From JALYNX01 sp963749415 (GTDB taxonomy: Bacteria > Actinomycetota > Acidimicrobiia > Spongiisociales > ZC4RG35): a stretch of 64,000 bases of DNA. The notes below the pieces were generated by a model. The model searched no databases, was not told the DNA's origin, and was given only the letters and a program-made list of their open reading frames with translations. Position numbers and translations under genes: made by a program. Where the stretch lies: assembly GCA_963749415.1 (NCBI GenBank), contig CAVVMG010000001.1:2046001-2110000 (forward strand), read 5' to 3'. Below, piece after piece: positions 7,759-16,279 of this stretch; positions within the stretch are counted from its first letter, which is position 1, and each line of letters opens with the position of its first letter.

Positions 7759-9585
7759 TCAGTTGTGGAGCGCAGAATACAGGTCGTCGGCCACGTTCTT
7801 TGGCACTACCAGAGCCAGATCCTCGGCCGGAGCCTCTCTGATCTTGCGCAATGACCCGAAGTGCCGGATCAGCTCGCGTTTGCGTTTGGGGCCGATGCCC
7901 GGGACGTCGTCGAGCACGGAGTCGACCATCGATTTCGAGCGCAGCTGACGGTGATAGGTGATGGCAAACCGGTGCGCCTCGTCCCGCACCTGTTGCAGCA
8001 AATAGAGGGCCTCGGCATCTCGAGGTATCCGAACCGGGTCGGGAAGCCCGGGGAGGTAGACCTCCTCCATCCTCTTGGCAAGCCCGATCGCCGGGATCTC
8101 CAACCCGAGCTCGTCGAGCACTTTCACGGCCCGGCCCAACTGGCCCGGGCCGCCGTCGATCAACACCAGCGATGGCGGGTAGGAGAACTTTCCCTGCTCC
8201 GCGGCCGGCCTGTCCCGCTCGGCCAGATAGGCCTTGAACCGGCGGCGCAGGGTTTCCTCCATCGATGCGAAGTCGTCCTGGCCCTGGACCGTGCGCATCT
8301 TGAAGCGTCGGTAGTCCGACCGCTTGGGCATCCCGTCCTCCAGCACCACCATCGAGGCCACGGTGTTCGTCCCCTGGAGGGTCGAAATGTCGTAGGCCTC
8401 GATCCGGAGCGGGGCCAGTGGCAGGTCGAGGGTTTCCTGCAACGAGCGCAGGGCCCGAGCCCGGGCGTTGTGGTCGCGGTGTCGGCTGAGGCGGTGCCTC
8501 CCGAAGGCCTCGGCGGCGTTGGTCGTCGTGGTCTCCATCAGCCGGCGCTTGGCACCTCTCCTTGGGACCCGGAGGTCCACTTTCGACCCCCGGCTCTCGG
8601 AGAGCCAGGCCGCGAGCAGATCCACCTCTGCCGGCTCCACCGATACCAGGACTTCTCGCGGCGGCCGATCCTCCCCGTAGAGGAGAGGTATCACCCTGGC
8701 CATCAACTCGGTATCGGTCAGCTCCTCGACGCGATCGACCACCACTCCCCGGCGACCGACCACCCGGCCTCGCCTCACGTGCAGCATCTGGAACGCCGCC
8801 TCCAGGTCATCACCATGGAACGAGATCAGGTCGAAATCCTCGTGCTTCTCGGTCACCACCTCCTGACGGAGAAGGGCGCGACGCACGTCGTCGATCCGGT
8901 CCCGGTGCCGGGCCGCCAACTCGAACTCCTGGCGCTCGGACGCCGCCCACATGCTGGATTCGAGGTCGTTGAGCACTCCTTCGGTCTCACCGCGGAGGAA
9001 GGCGGCCAGCCCGTCAACCATCCTCTGGTAGTCATCGGGCTCGACCGCACCGATGCACGGCCCCGAACACTTTTCGATGTGATAGAGGAGACAGGGCCGG
9101 CCCTGGGCTTGCTGCCGGGCGAAGAACGAGTCGGAGCAAGTGCGGATCGGAAAGGTCCGCAGCAGTTGGTCGAGTGTCTTCCGGATCGAGTAGGCGTGGG
9201 CGTAGGGGCCGAAGTACTCGTAGCCCTTTCGTTTGGCTCCCCGGAGCACCCGGGCCCGAGGCCACTCGTCGCTCCGGGTCAGTGCCAGATAGGGGTACGA
9301 CTTGTCGTCGACGAGGCGGATATTGAACCTCGGACGGTGGCGTTTGATGAGGGAGAACTCGAGCATGATCGCCGCCACCTCGGACTCGGTGATGATCCAC
9401 TCGACGGCACGAGCGTTGTCGACCATGCCCTGGGTGCGGGGGTGGAGGCCGACGCCGAAGTACGAGGAGACCCGGCTCCGCAGCGATTTGGCCTTGCCCA
9501 CGTAGATGACCTTTCCGTGCTGGTCACGAAATATGTAGGCGCCGGGTCGGTTGGGGATCTCAGATGGCTTGGGCCGCTCGAACAC
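7759..9585 (-). CDS. uvrC: Excinuclease ABC subunit C
   Basis: 608 residues. The GIY-YIG nuclease domain is at about 10-95 (RPGAYIFRDQHGKVIYVGKA), a cysteine-bearing region follows (IEKCSGPCIG), then a UVR motif near 200-235, an RNase H-like second nuclease (IEAYDISTLQGTNTVASMVV, LVLIDGGPGQL), and C-terminal helix-hairpin-helices (LDDVPGIGPKRKRELIRHFG). It makes both incisions in nucleotide excision repair with UvrA and UvrB, both encoded nearby. GTG at 9585 has a TANNNT box 6 nt upstream; it heads the uvrC-rapZ-yvcK-pgk-tpiA-gpmA operon. Confidence 0.96.
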   Translation of the reverse strand: MFERPKPSEIPNRPGAYIFRDQHGKVIYVGKAKSLRSRVSSYFGVGLHPRTQGMVDNARAVEWIITESEVAAIMLEFSLIKRHRPRFNIRLVDDKSYPYLALTRSDEWPRARVLRGAKRKGYEYFGPYAHAYSIRKTLDQLLRTFPIRTCSDSFFARQQAQGRPCLLYHIEKCSGPCIGAVEPDDYQRMVDGLAAFLRGETEGVLNDLESSMWAASERQEFELAARHRDRIDDVRRALLRQEVVTEKHEDFDLISFHGDDLEAAFQMLHVRRGRVVGRRGVVVDRVEELTDTELMARVIPLLYGEDRPPREVLVSVEPAEVDLLAAWLSESRGSKVDLRVPRRGAKRRLMETTTTNAAEAFGRHRLSRHRDHNARARALRSLQETLDLPLAPLRIEAYDISTLQGTNTVASMVVLEDGMPKRSDYRRFKMRTVQGQDDFASMEETLRRRFKAYLAERDRPAAEQGKFSYPPSLVLIDGGPGQLGRAVKVLDELGLEIPAIGLAKRMEEVYLPGLPDPVRIPRDAEALYLLQQVRDEAHRFAITYHRQLRSKSMVDSVLDDVPGIGPKRKRELIRHFGSLRKIREAPAEDLALVVPKNVADDLYSALHN

Positions 9586-9589
9586 AGGA

Positions 9590-10264
9590 TCAGGGTAGGA
9601 GCGACCACCGGCTTGCCATCAGCCGCGGGATGCCGACCTGATCTCCGAACTCGTGGTGCGGGATCTCGACCAAATGCTGCAAGGACCACCTGGCATCAGC
9701 CGCCGCATTGAGCAGCGACCCCATAGAGCGGTGGTGGAATGTGACTGTGCCATCGCCGGCCGGCTCCTCGGATTTGCCCTCCGACATGTAGTCGCCTGGC
9801 CTCCACAGGACCTCCCCGTCGGTGTCGGTGATCGGGGTCGAGCCCGGGGCGGTCCAAACCGAGTGATTCATGACCAGGGCCAGGATCCCGCCGGGCCTCA
9901 CCACCTCCGCGACAGACCGGAAGAATCCGATGTGGTCCGGGATGTGCTCCAGGACGAGGACGCAAAAGGCCCCGTCGTAGGAGTCGGACCGGATGAAGCG
10001 CAGGTCGGGGAGTCTTCCCAGGACGGTGGGTGCCACCAGCCCGGCGCGCATCGCCAGACCTTGGTTGAGCTCCACACCGTGCACCGCGGCTTCCCGCTCG
10101 ATGACCGCGGCCATGACCCGCCCCTCACCGCATCCGAGGTCGAGATAGAGGGCACCGGGCTCGGGCTGGAGGACGTCGAGAAGCATGGGGGTGACCACCG
10201 TCTCGTAGGCGGGATCCGTCTCCAATTCGGTCAGCCACCACTCACCCATGTCGGCCCAGGACAT
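9590..10264 (-). CDS. Class I SAM-dependent methyltransferase
   Basis: 224 residues. Motif I is YLDLGCGEGRVMAAVI, with an acidic residue at the end of the next strand (VHGVELNQGLAM), and motif IV-like FCVLVLEHIPDHIGFF and VRPGGILALV follow, so this is a methyltransferase-11 type Rossmann protein. The substrate is unknown. It is 4 nt upstream of uvrC on the same strand, and its ATG has a leaderless-type -10 box. Confidence 0.8.
   Translation of the reverse strand: MSWADMGEWWLTELETDPAYETVVTPMLLDVLQPEPGALYLDLGCGEGRVMAAVIEREAAVHGVELNQGLAMRAGLVAPTVLGRLPDLRFIRSDSYDGAFCVLVLEHIPDHIGFFRSVAEVVRPGGILALVMNHSVWTAPGSTPITDTDGEVLWRPGDYMSEGKSEEPAGDGTVTFHHRSMGSLLNAAADARWSLQHLVEIPHHEFGDQVGIPRLMASRWSLLP
9592..9597 (-). 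promoter_or_regulatory. -10 box TACCCT of the uvrC operon, leaderless
   Basis: On the minus strand TACCCT ends exactly 6 nt before the uvrC GTG, the geometry of an actinobacterial leaderless transcript. The box lies inside the last codons of the upstream methyltransferase gene region, whose stop is at 9590. Confidence 0.5.
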
Positions 10265-10270
10265 GGGAGG

Positions 10271-10276
10271 AGAGTA
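10271..10276 (-). promoter_or_regulatory. -10 box TACTCT of the methyltransferase gene, leaderless
   Basis: TACTCT on the minus strand ends 6 nt before the ATG at 10264, with CCTCCC between, which cannot act as a ribosome-binding site. This is the leaderless geometry repeated throughout the window. Confidence 0.5.
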
Positions 10277-10293
10277 TTGACCGGCTGGAGGCT

Positions 10294-11280
10294 TCAGTAC
10301 CCGAGAACTTCCTTGAACCAGGGCAGGGTCCGCCCCAGGCCCTCCCGGAGTGGGATCTGCGCCTTCCAGCCCAGGACTGCCTCGGCCTTGGTGGTATCGG
10401 GACGCCGGACCATCGGGTCGTCGGTGGGCCGGGGGTGGAACTCGATCCCCGGGTGGTTGCCGACGACATCCTGCACCGCCTCGGCCAACTCGACCATGGT
10501 CACCTCTTCCGGGTTCCCGATGTTGACCGGCTCGACCTCGTCGGAGAGCAGGAGGCGGATGATTCCCTCGACCTCGTCATCCACGTAGCACAGCGACCTG
10601 GTCTGCTGCCCGTCTCCATGGATCGGCAGCGGCCGGTTCTCCAGGGCTGCCTTGAAGAAGGCAGGTACGGCACGACCGTCATTGGGCCTCATCCTTGGCC
10701 CATACGTGTTGAAGATCCTCACGATCCTGGTGTCGAGGCCGTGTTCGCGGTTGTAGGCCAGGGTCAGTGCCTCGGCGAAACGCTTCGCCTCGTCATAGAC
10801 CCCCCGGGGCCCGATCGGGTTGACATTGCCCCAGTAGGTCTCGGGCTGCGGGTTGACCAGCGGGTCGCCATAGACCTCGGAGGTCGACGCCAGGAAGAAC
10901 ACCGCCCCCTTGTCCACGGCCAGCCCCAGGCCCTTGTGGGTCCCGAACGCCCCCACCTTGAGGGTGTGGATCGGCCATTTCAGGTAGTCGACCGGGGAAG
11001 CCGGCGACGCGAAGTTCATCACGTAGTCGACATCCCCGGCGACATGGATGAAGTCGGTGACGTCGTAGTCGATCAGCCGGAACCTCTTGTCCCCCATCAG
11101 GTGCGAGACGTTGGCCGCATTCCCGGTGATCAGGTTGTCGATGCAGGTGACTCGGGCCCCCGAATAGAGGAGGCGGGTGCAGAGATGGGAGCCGAGAAAC
11201 CCGGCGCCACCCATAACCACGGCGCTTTTCCCCTCGAGTTCGGGGAAACCGCCAAAACCGGGCCGGCGTGAGTCTGACAA
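10294..11280 (-). CDS. UDP-glucuronate decarboxylase (UDP-xylose synthase type SDR)
   Basis: 328 residues of an extended short-chain dehydrogenase. NAD binding is by VVMGGAGFLGSHLCTRLL; the catalytic Ser/Thr region is FFLASTSEVYGDP and the Tyr-Lys pair is in GVYDEAKRFAEA; RIFNTYGPRMRPNDGR is typical of UXS/NDP-sugar decarboxylases. It would convert UDP-glucuronate to UDP-xylose for envelope glycans. TTG at 11280 is chosen because GGAGGG lies 7 nt upstream; a second TTG at 11295 would overlap that site. It opens a region of glycan genes. Confidence 0.85.
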   Translation of the reverse strand: MSDSRRPGFGGFPELEGKSAVVMGGAGFLGSHLCTRLLYSGARVTCIDNLITGNAANVSHLMGDKRFRLIDYDVTDFIHVAGDVDYVMNFASPASPVDYLKWPIHTLKVGAFGTHKGLGLAVDKGAVFFLASTSEVYGDPLVNPQPETYWGNVNPIGPRGVYDEAKRFAEALTLAYNREHGLDTRIVRIFNTYGPRMRPNDGRAVPAFFKAALENRPLPIHGDGQQTRSLCYVDDEVEGIIRLLLSDEVEPVNIGNPEEVTMVELAEAVQDVVGNHPGIEFHPRPTDDPMVRRPDTTKAEAVLGWKAQIPLREGLGRTLPWFKEVLGY

Positions 11281-11376
11281 GTGGGAGCCCTCCAAGCTGA
11301 CGTCAGGCTACATCGGCATGCGGAGCCTGACGTTGAGCCGATAATCCCGCATTCGCCTGTGACAAACTGGTCGCAG

Positions 11377-12447
11377 GTGTCAGCCCGATCCACGTTCATC
11401 AAATGGGCCGCGCTGGGAGCGTTGGCCGCCGGGATTCTGGTCTGGGCCCAGTCCGGGGCGGTGGGCGGGATCGAAGGCATGCTCCAGGTCGGGGAGACCA
11501 GTGACCTCCGCCCCCTGATCGAAGAGCAATTGGGTCAGATACCGCTGGCTCCGGGACCGGGTCACGACGGGCAGATCTTCTACGCGATCGGCCTCGATCT
11601 CGACGGCAACGAGGTGGGCCCGCTGCTCGACCATGCCGCCTATCGCTACCGGCGAATCTTCTATCCGGCCCTGGCTTCGGGTTTCGGGTTGCTCGACGGG
11701 ACTGCGCTGCTGGTGGGAATGATCGTGGTCACGGTCGTGTCGACAGCGGTCGCCTCTGGCGCCACCGCCGTAATCGCCACCAAGGTGGGGCTCAAGGACT
11801 GGATCGCCCTCGCGGTGTTGCTCAATCCGGGGGTATGGCTCTCGATCCGGCTCGTGACTTCGGACATGCTCGCCCTGGCGCTCATGATGCTTGGCCTCCT
11901 CGCCCTCGGAGCGCGCATCGGCCTACCTGCCGGCGCCTTCGCCCTGTCCACCCTGGCCAAGGACGTGTATCTGGTTACTCCAATCGGCCTCGGGATCAGC
12001 CGTGACCGGCGACGATGGTGGATCGCAGCCGCGTCAGCAGTGGCCCTGTTGGCGTGGATGACGTGGCTCTCGATCACCATGGGTGATGGGTTCACCGGGC
12101 GGGGCAATCTCGCCCTGCCGTTCATGGGGATCGTCGAAGGTTCGGCGAACTGGCCTCACCTCGACACCGAGGAGCTCGTGTACCTCGGGTTCGGGCTGGT
12201 GTCGGTGGCAGCGGGGATCGCGGTTGGCGTGTTTCGTTCGACCTGGCTGCGGTGGCCGATCCTGGGATGGACCGCCCTTGCAGTCATCTCCTCGAACTGG
12301 GTTTGGGACTTCGGGAACAACGCAGCCCGTGCGTTTGCACCGCTCGCCGTGCTGGTTGCCCTTTCGTTCGGACAACTCCCGGACCAGGGTGCGGCCGGGA
12401 ATCAGACGGCGGCCGACGCCTCTTCGGCCACCGAGCCCTCGTCCTGA
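11377..12447 (+). CDS. GT-C-like polytopic membrane protein, paralog 1
   Basis: 356 residues with about nine hydrophobic helices. After the first helix a predicted extracytoplasmic loop has PGHDGQIFYAIGLD and then YRYRRIFYPALASGFG. This resembles the D-containing loop and 'YRxxRxxYP' of PIG-V/ArnT-like GT-C glycosyltransferases, which use lipid-linked sugars. The same two motifs occur in the genes at 12402-13361 and 16280-17400, so these form a local family. GTG at 11377 is chosen at the natural hydrophobic N-terminus. It converges with, and overlaps by 46 nt, the next gene. The acceptor is unknown. Confidence 0.6.
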   Translation: MSARSTFIKWAALGALAAGILVWAQSGAVGGIEGMLQVGETSDLRPLIEEQLGQIPLAPGPGHDGQIFYAIGLDLDGNEVGPLLDHAAYRYRRIFYPALASGFGLLDGTALLVGMIVVTVVSTAVASGATAVIATKVGLKDWIALAVLLNPGVWLSIRLVTSDMLALALMMLGLLALGARIGLPAGAFALSTLAKDVYLVTPIGLGISRDRRRWWIAAASAVALLAWMTWLSITMGDGFTGRGNLALPFMGIVEGSANWPHLDTEELVYLGFGLVSVAAGIAVGVFRSTWLRWPILGWTALAVISSNWVWDFGNNAARAFAPLAVLVALSFGQLPDQGAAGNQTAADASSATEPSS

Positions 12448-13361
12448 GCGCGAGTGACCTCGGGCCCGAACGCCCACATCACGGGCATGAGCCCCGCCGC
12501 CCGCCAGGCATTGACAGGAGTCTCCAGAACGTCATAAGAGAAGCAGAGGACGAACAGCCCGACCGCCACCCAGGTCCAGTTTCGGTGCCGGATCCCGATG
12601 AGGCCGGTCCCGATCGCGAGTAGGGCCAGCGACCAACCCGCAACCGACGGGTGCTGGAAATAGCCGACCAAGGGCAAACCGAGCCGACCACCACTCGGGA
12701 TCACTCCCTCGAGACCGAATCGGAAGATCGCGTAGAGAGCGAGTAAAGCCGCCGCCACCAAACCGGCCAGAAACGGCCGCCAGCGCCCTAGTGCCGCCAG
12801 TAGGTAGTCGGGTCTGGTGACACCGAGCGCCACCGCCGCCCAGACGCTGTTCGAGGCGAGCGTCAGCCCCAGGAGGAGGATGGCGAGCGGTTCAGCGGTG
12901 TCACCGGCGAAACCGATGTAGAGCGCGGGGTTGAGTACCAGGAACCAAGCCGATGGGCCGAGACGGTCGCGGAGTGAGATCGCCAGCACCAGGGTCCCCA
13001 CCACTGCGAGTGCGCCGACGAGGGCCAGCGCATAGGGGACCAATCCCGGTTGGCCTGCGCTGGCGGCCCAGGCCAGCCAGGAATAGCCGGCTCGCTGGAA
13101 CCGATAGCCCGGCTCCCTCAAGTCGTCGCCGAACTCGAGGCCGAGCGGGTCGGCTGCGATGACCGCAAAGGCCTGCCCGTCGCCAAGGGTCCATGCCGAG
13201 AACCATTCCCCGGCTTCTGCGACCGGCAGGCCCCATTTCTCCTCGGCGATCTCCAGATTGCGGTCCGCCCAGGGCGGGATGTACTCGGCGCGCACATAGA
13301 AGGCCGTCAGCAGCACGATCACTGACACCACCAGGACTTCGAGCCGATGTTCTCGCCGCAT
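12402..13361 (-). CDS. GT-C-like polytopic membrane protein, paralog 2
   Basis: 319 residues with eight to nine hydrophobic helices. The first loop has LGDGQAFAVIAADPLG and then PGYRFQRAGYSWLAW, a more diverged version of the GHDG...YRxxR motifs of its neighbours; helix organisation is similar. It is probably a membrane glycosyltransferase of GT-C type, as inference. ATG at 13361 is chosen; the open frame continues to 13394. Its 3' end overlaps the convergent paralog 1 by 46 nt. It is 54 nt downstream of uvrA. Confidence 0.6.
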   Translation of the reverse strand: MRREHRLEVLVVSVIVLLTAFYVRAEYIPPWADRNLEIAEEKWGLPVAEAGEWFSAWTLGDGQAFAVIAADPLGLEFGDDLREPGYRFQRAGYSWLAWAASAGQPGLVPYALALVGALAVVGTLVLAISLRDRLGPSAWFLVLNPALYIGFAGDTAEPLAILLLGLTLASNSVWAAVALGVTRPDYLLAALGRWRPFLAGLVAAALLALYAIFRFGLEGVIPSGGRLGLPLVGYFQHPSVAGWSLALLAIGTGLIGIRHRNWTWVAVGLFVLCFSYDVLETPVNAWRAAGLMPVMWAFGPEVTRAQDEGSVAEEASAAV

Positions 13362-13415
13362 CACATGGTGTTGATCGGCAGGCGCGGAATCCACGTTGAG
13401 GACTTGGCCGGGGCC

Positions 13416-16238
13416 TCAGCCGCCGACCAGCTCGCGGAGGAATTTCCCGGTGTAGCTCTCCCCCACTTGCGCCACTTCCTCCGGCGTCCCGGTGGCAATG
13501 ATCCGCCCCCCGCCATTGCCCCCTTCGGGCCCGAGATCGATCACGTAGTCGACCGACTTGACCACATCCAGATTGTGCTCGATCACGACCACCGTGTTCC
13601 CGGCATCCACCAGGCGCTGCAGCACCTGCAACAGCTTGCGGATGTCCTCGAAATGGAGCCCGGTGGTCGGCTCGTCGAGGATGTAGAAGGTGCGGCCGGT
13701 CGACCGCTTCCCCAGCTCGGAGGCCAGCTTGATCCGTTGCGCCTCACCACCAGAGAGCGTGGTAGCCGGCTGCCCGAGTCGGACGTAGCCCAGCCCGACG
13801 TCGTAGAGGGTCTGCAGGATCCTCACGATCTTGGGCTGGTTCTCGAACAACCCCAGGGCCTCCTCAACCGACATCTCGAGCACCTCGGAGATGTTGTGCC
13901 CCTTCCACAGGATCTCCAGCGTTTCCCGGTTGTAGCGCTTACCGCCGCAGACCTCGCAGGGCACGTAGACGTCGGGGAGGAAATGCATCTCGATCTTGAT
14001 GGTCCCGTCGCCGGAGCACGCCTCGCAGCGCCCGCCCCGGACGTTGAACGAGAACCGCCCCTGCTTGTAGCCCCGGGCCCGGGCCTCGTTGGTCTGGGAG
14101 TAGAGCGCCCGAATATGGTCGAAGAGCTTGGTGTAGGTGGCGGGGTTGGAGCGCGGGGTACGCCCAATCGCGGACTGGTCGATGTCGATCACCTTGTCGA
14201 TGAGCTCGATCCCCTCGACCCGCTTGTGTCGGCCCGGCACCACCCGTGCCCGGTTCACCCGGTTGGCCAGCGTCTTCCACAGGATCTCCTCGATCAGGGT
14301 CGACTTGCCGGAGCCGGATACCCCGGTCACCGCGGTGAACACCCCCAGCGGGAACTCGACATCGAGCCCCTGAAGGTTGTTCTCGGTGGCCCCCAGGACG
14401 CGAATCGCCTCTCCATTCCCGGTGCGCCGAATCAACGGGACCGGGATCTGGCGCCTCCCTGCCAGGTAGTCGCCGGTGATCGAGTCCTGGGCCCGGGTGA
14501 TGTCTTGCAGAGTGCCCTGGGCGACGACGTCCCCTCCGTGCTCCCCGGCGCCGGGGCCGAAGTCGAGGATGTGGTCGGCAACCCGGATCGTGTCCTCATC
14601 GTGCTCCACGACGATCAGGGTGTTCCCCATGTCCCGAAGCCGGAGCAAGGTCTCGATCAGTCTTTGGTTGTCACGCTGATGGAGGCCGATCGAGGGCTCG
14701 TCCAGGATGTAGAGCACCCCGACCAAGCCAGACCCGATCTGGGTGGCGAGCCGAATCCGCTGCGCCTCTCCCCCGGCCAGGGTCGCCGCCGACCGTGACA
14801 GGGTGAGGTAGTCGAGCCCGACGTCGAGGAGGAACCTGATCCTGGCCTGGACCTCCTTGAGCACCCGCTCTGCGATCTTGGCGTCCCGCTCCGAGAGCTC
14901 GAGGCGCTCGAAGAACTCCTCGGCATCTCCCAGGCTCAGATCGGACACTTCAGAGATGTTCCGGTTGTCGATCGTCACTGCCAGGGCCACCGGGTTAAGC
15001 CGACCGCCCCCACAGGCATCGCAGGGGACCTCGGCCATGTACTCCTGGTAGTACTCACGGGCCGATTCCGACTCCGCAGACTCATGACGGCGGGTGAGGA
15101 ACGGCACCGCCCCCTCGAAGGTGGTGGTCCACTGACGCTTTCGCCCGAACCGGTTGACGTATTGGATAGTGATCCTCTCCTCACCGGTCCCGTAGAGGAT
15201 CAGCTCCCTGATCTCGTCACCGAGGTCCTTCCACGGGGTGTCCATCGAGAACTTGTAGGCCTCGCCGAGCCCACTGAGCAGCCGGTAGTAGTAACGCATC
15301 CGGTTCGAGGCCCACATCGAGATCGCACCCTGCTCCAGAGTGAGATCGGGGTCTCCGATCACCAGTTCAGGGTCGACCTGATACCTGGTGCCGATACCCG
15401 AGCACTCCGGGCAGGCCCCATATGGGCTATTGAAAGAGAAGTTGCGGGGCTGGAGGTCTTCGAAGCTGAGCCCGCACTGGGAGCACGCCAGGTGCTGGGA
15501 GAAGGTGAGTGTGGGCCCGCCCTCGATCTCGATGTCGGCGACACCTTCGGTCAAGGAGAGGGCGGTCTCCAGGGACTGAGTCAGTCGCTGACCCATCCCT
15601 TCTTTGCGCACGAGACGGTCGACCACCACTTCGATGGTGTGCTGGTAATAGCGGTCGAGCTTGATCTCCTCGGTCAACTCCCGTACTTCACCGTCGATCC
15701 GGGCCCGGGCGAACCCCTGCTTGGCCAGATCGGAGAGCAGCCCCTCGTACTCCCCTTTGCGTCCACGCACCACGGGGGCCAGTACCTGGAAACGGGTGCC
15801 TTCCTCCAATTCCATGATCCGATCCACGATTTGCTGCGGAGTCTGCCGGGCGACCGGAGTGCCGTCGTTGGGGCAGTGGGCGATTCCGATTCGGGCGTAG
15901 AGCAGCCTGAGGTAGTCATGGACCTCGGTGACCGTCCCCACCGTGGACCGCGGGTTGCGGGATGCCGTCTTCTGGTCGATTGAGATCGCCGGCGACAACC
16001 CCTCGATGAAGTCGACGTCGGGCTTGTCCATCTGGCCCAAGAACTGCCGGGCATAGGCGGACAGGGACTCGACATAGCGGCGCTGCCCCTCGGCGTAGAT
16101 GGTGTCGAACGCCAGCGAGGACTTGCCCGAGCCGGAAAGCCCTGTGAACACGATGAGTTGGTTGCGGGGCAGTTCGACCGTGAGGTTCTTCAGGTTGTGC
16201 TCACGGGCGCCCCTGATGAGGATCGAGTCGGTGGACAA
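13416..16238 (-). CDS. uvrA: Excinuclease ABC subunit A
   Basis: 940 residues, full length. The first Walker A is FTGLSGSGKSSLAFD near residue 33 and the second is TGVSGSGKSTLIEE near 640. ABC signatures occur as TLAGGEAQRIRLA and TLSGGEAQRIKLA, and Cys-rich zinc modules include CEACSGDGTIKIEM and CEVCGGKRYN. It is the damage-recognising dimeric ATPase of nucleotide excision repair. The start is TTG at 16238 with GGCGGAG just upstream; a TACACT -10 box lies about 30 nt upstream. Confidence 0.96.
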   Translation of the reverse strand: MSTDSILIRGAREHNLKNLTVELPRNQLIVFTGLSGSGKSSLAFDTIYAEGQRRYVESLSAYARQFLGQMDKPDVDFIEGLSPAISIDQKTASRNPRSTVGTVTEVHDYLRLLYARIGIAHCPNDGTPVARQTPQQIVDRIMELEEGTRFQVLAPVVRGRKGEYEGLLSDLAKQGFARARIDGEVRELTEEIKLDRYYQHTIEVVVDRLVRKEGMGQRLTQSLETALSLTEGVADIEIEGGPTLTFSQHLACSQCGLSFEDLQPRNFSFNSPYGACPECSGIGTRYQVDPELVIGDPDLTLEQGAISMWASNRMRYYYRLLSGLGEAYKFSMDTPWKDLGDEIRELILYGTGEERITIQYVNRFGRKRQWTTTFEGAVPFLTRRHESAESESAREYYQEYMAEVPCDACGGGRLNPVALAVTIDNRNISEVSDLSLGDAEEFFERLELSERDAKIAERVLKEVQARIRFLLDVGLDYLTLSRSAATLAGGEAQRIRLATQIGSGLVGVLYILDEPSIGLHQRDNQRLIETLLRLRDMGNTLIVVEHDEDTIRVADHILDFGPGAGEHGGDVVAQGTLQDITRAQDSITGDYLAGRRQIPVPLIRRTGNGEAIRVLGATENNLQGLDVEFPLGVFTAVTGVSGSGKSTLIEEILWKTLANRVNRARVVPGRHKRVEGIELIDKVIDIDQSAIGRTPRSNPATYTKLFDHIRALYSQTNEARARGYKQGRFSFNVRGGRCEACSGDGTIKIEMHFLPDVYVPCEVCGGKRYNRETLEILWKGHNISEVLEMSVEEALGLFENQPKIVRILQTLYDVGLGYVRLGQPATTLSGGEAQRIKLASELGKRSTGRTFYILDEPTTGLHFEDIRKLLQVLQRLVDAGNTVVVIEHNLDVVKSVDYVIDLGPEGGNGGGRIIATGTPEEVAQVGESYTGKFLRELVGG

Positions 16239-16266
16239 GACTCCGCCTGGTCGCCTTAGTTACGAC

Positions 16267-16272
16267 AGTGTA
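16267..16272 (-). promoter_or_regulatory. Probable uvrA -10 box (TACACT)
   Basis: TACACT on the minus strand is 28 nt before the uvrA TTG. It would give a short leader of about 21 nt that contains the GGCGGAG ribosome-binding site. It lies between uvrA and the stop codon of the upstream gene at 16280. Confidence 0.4.
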
Positions 16273-16279
16273 ATCCAGA

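Noticed and set aside
7861..9711. 616-residue open frame antisense to uvrC
   Set aside because: It mirrors uvrC codons in GC-rich DNA, shows no family motif and lacks a start signal; uvrC is certain. The same holds for long antisense frames over uvrA, rapZ, polA and ileS.
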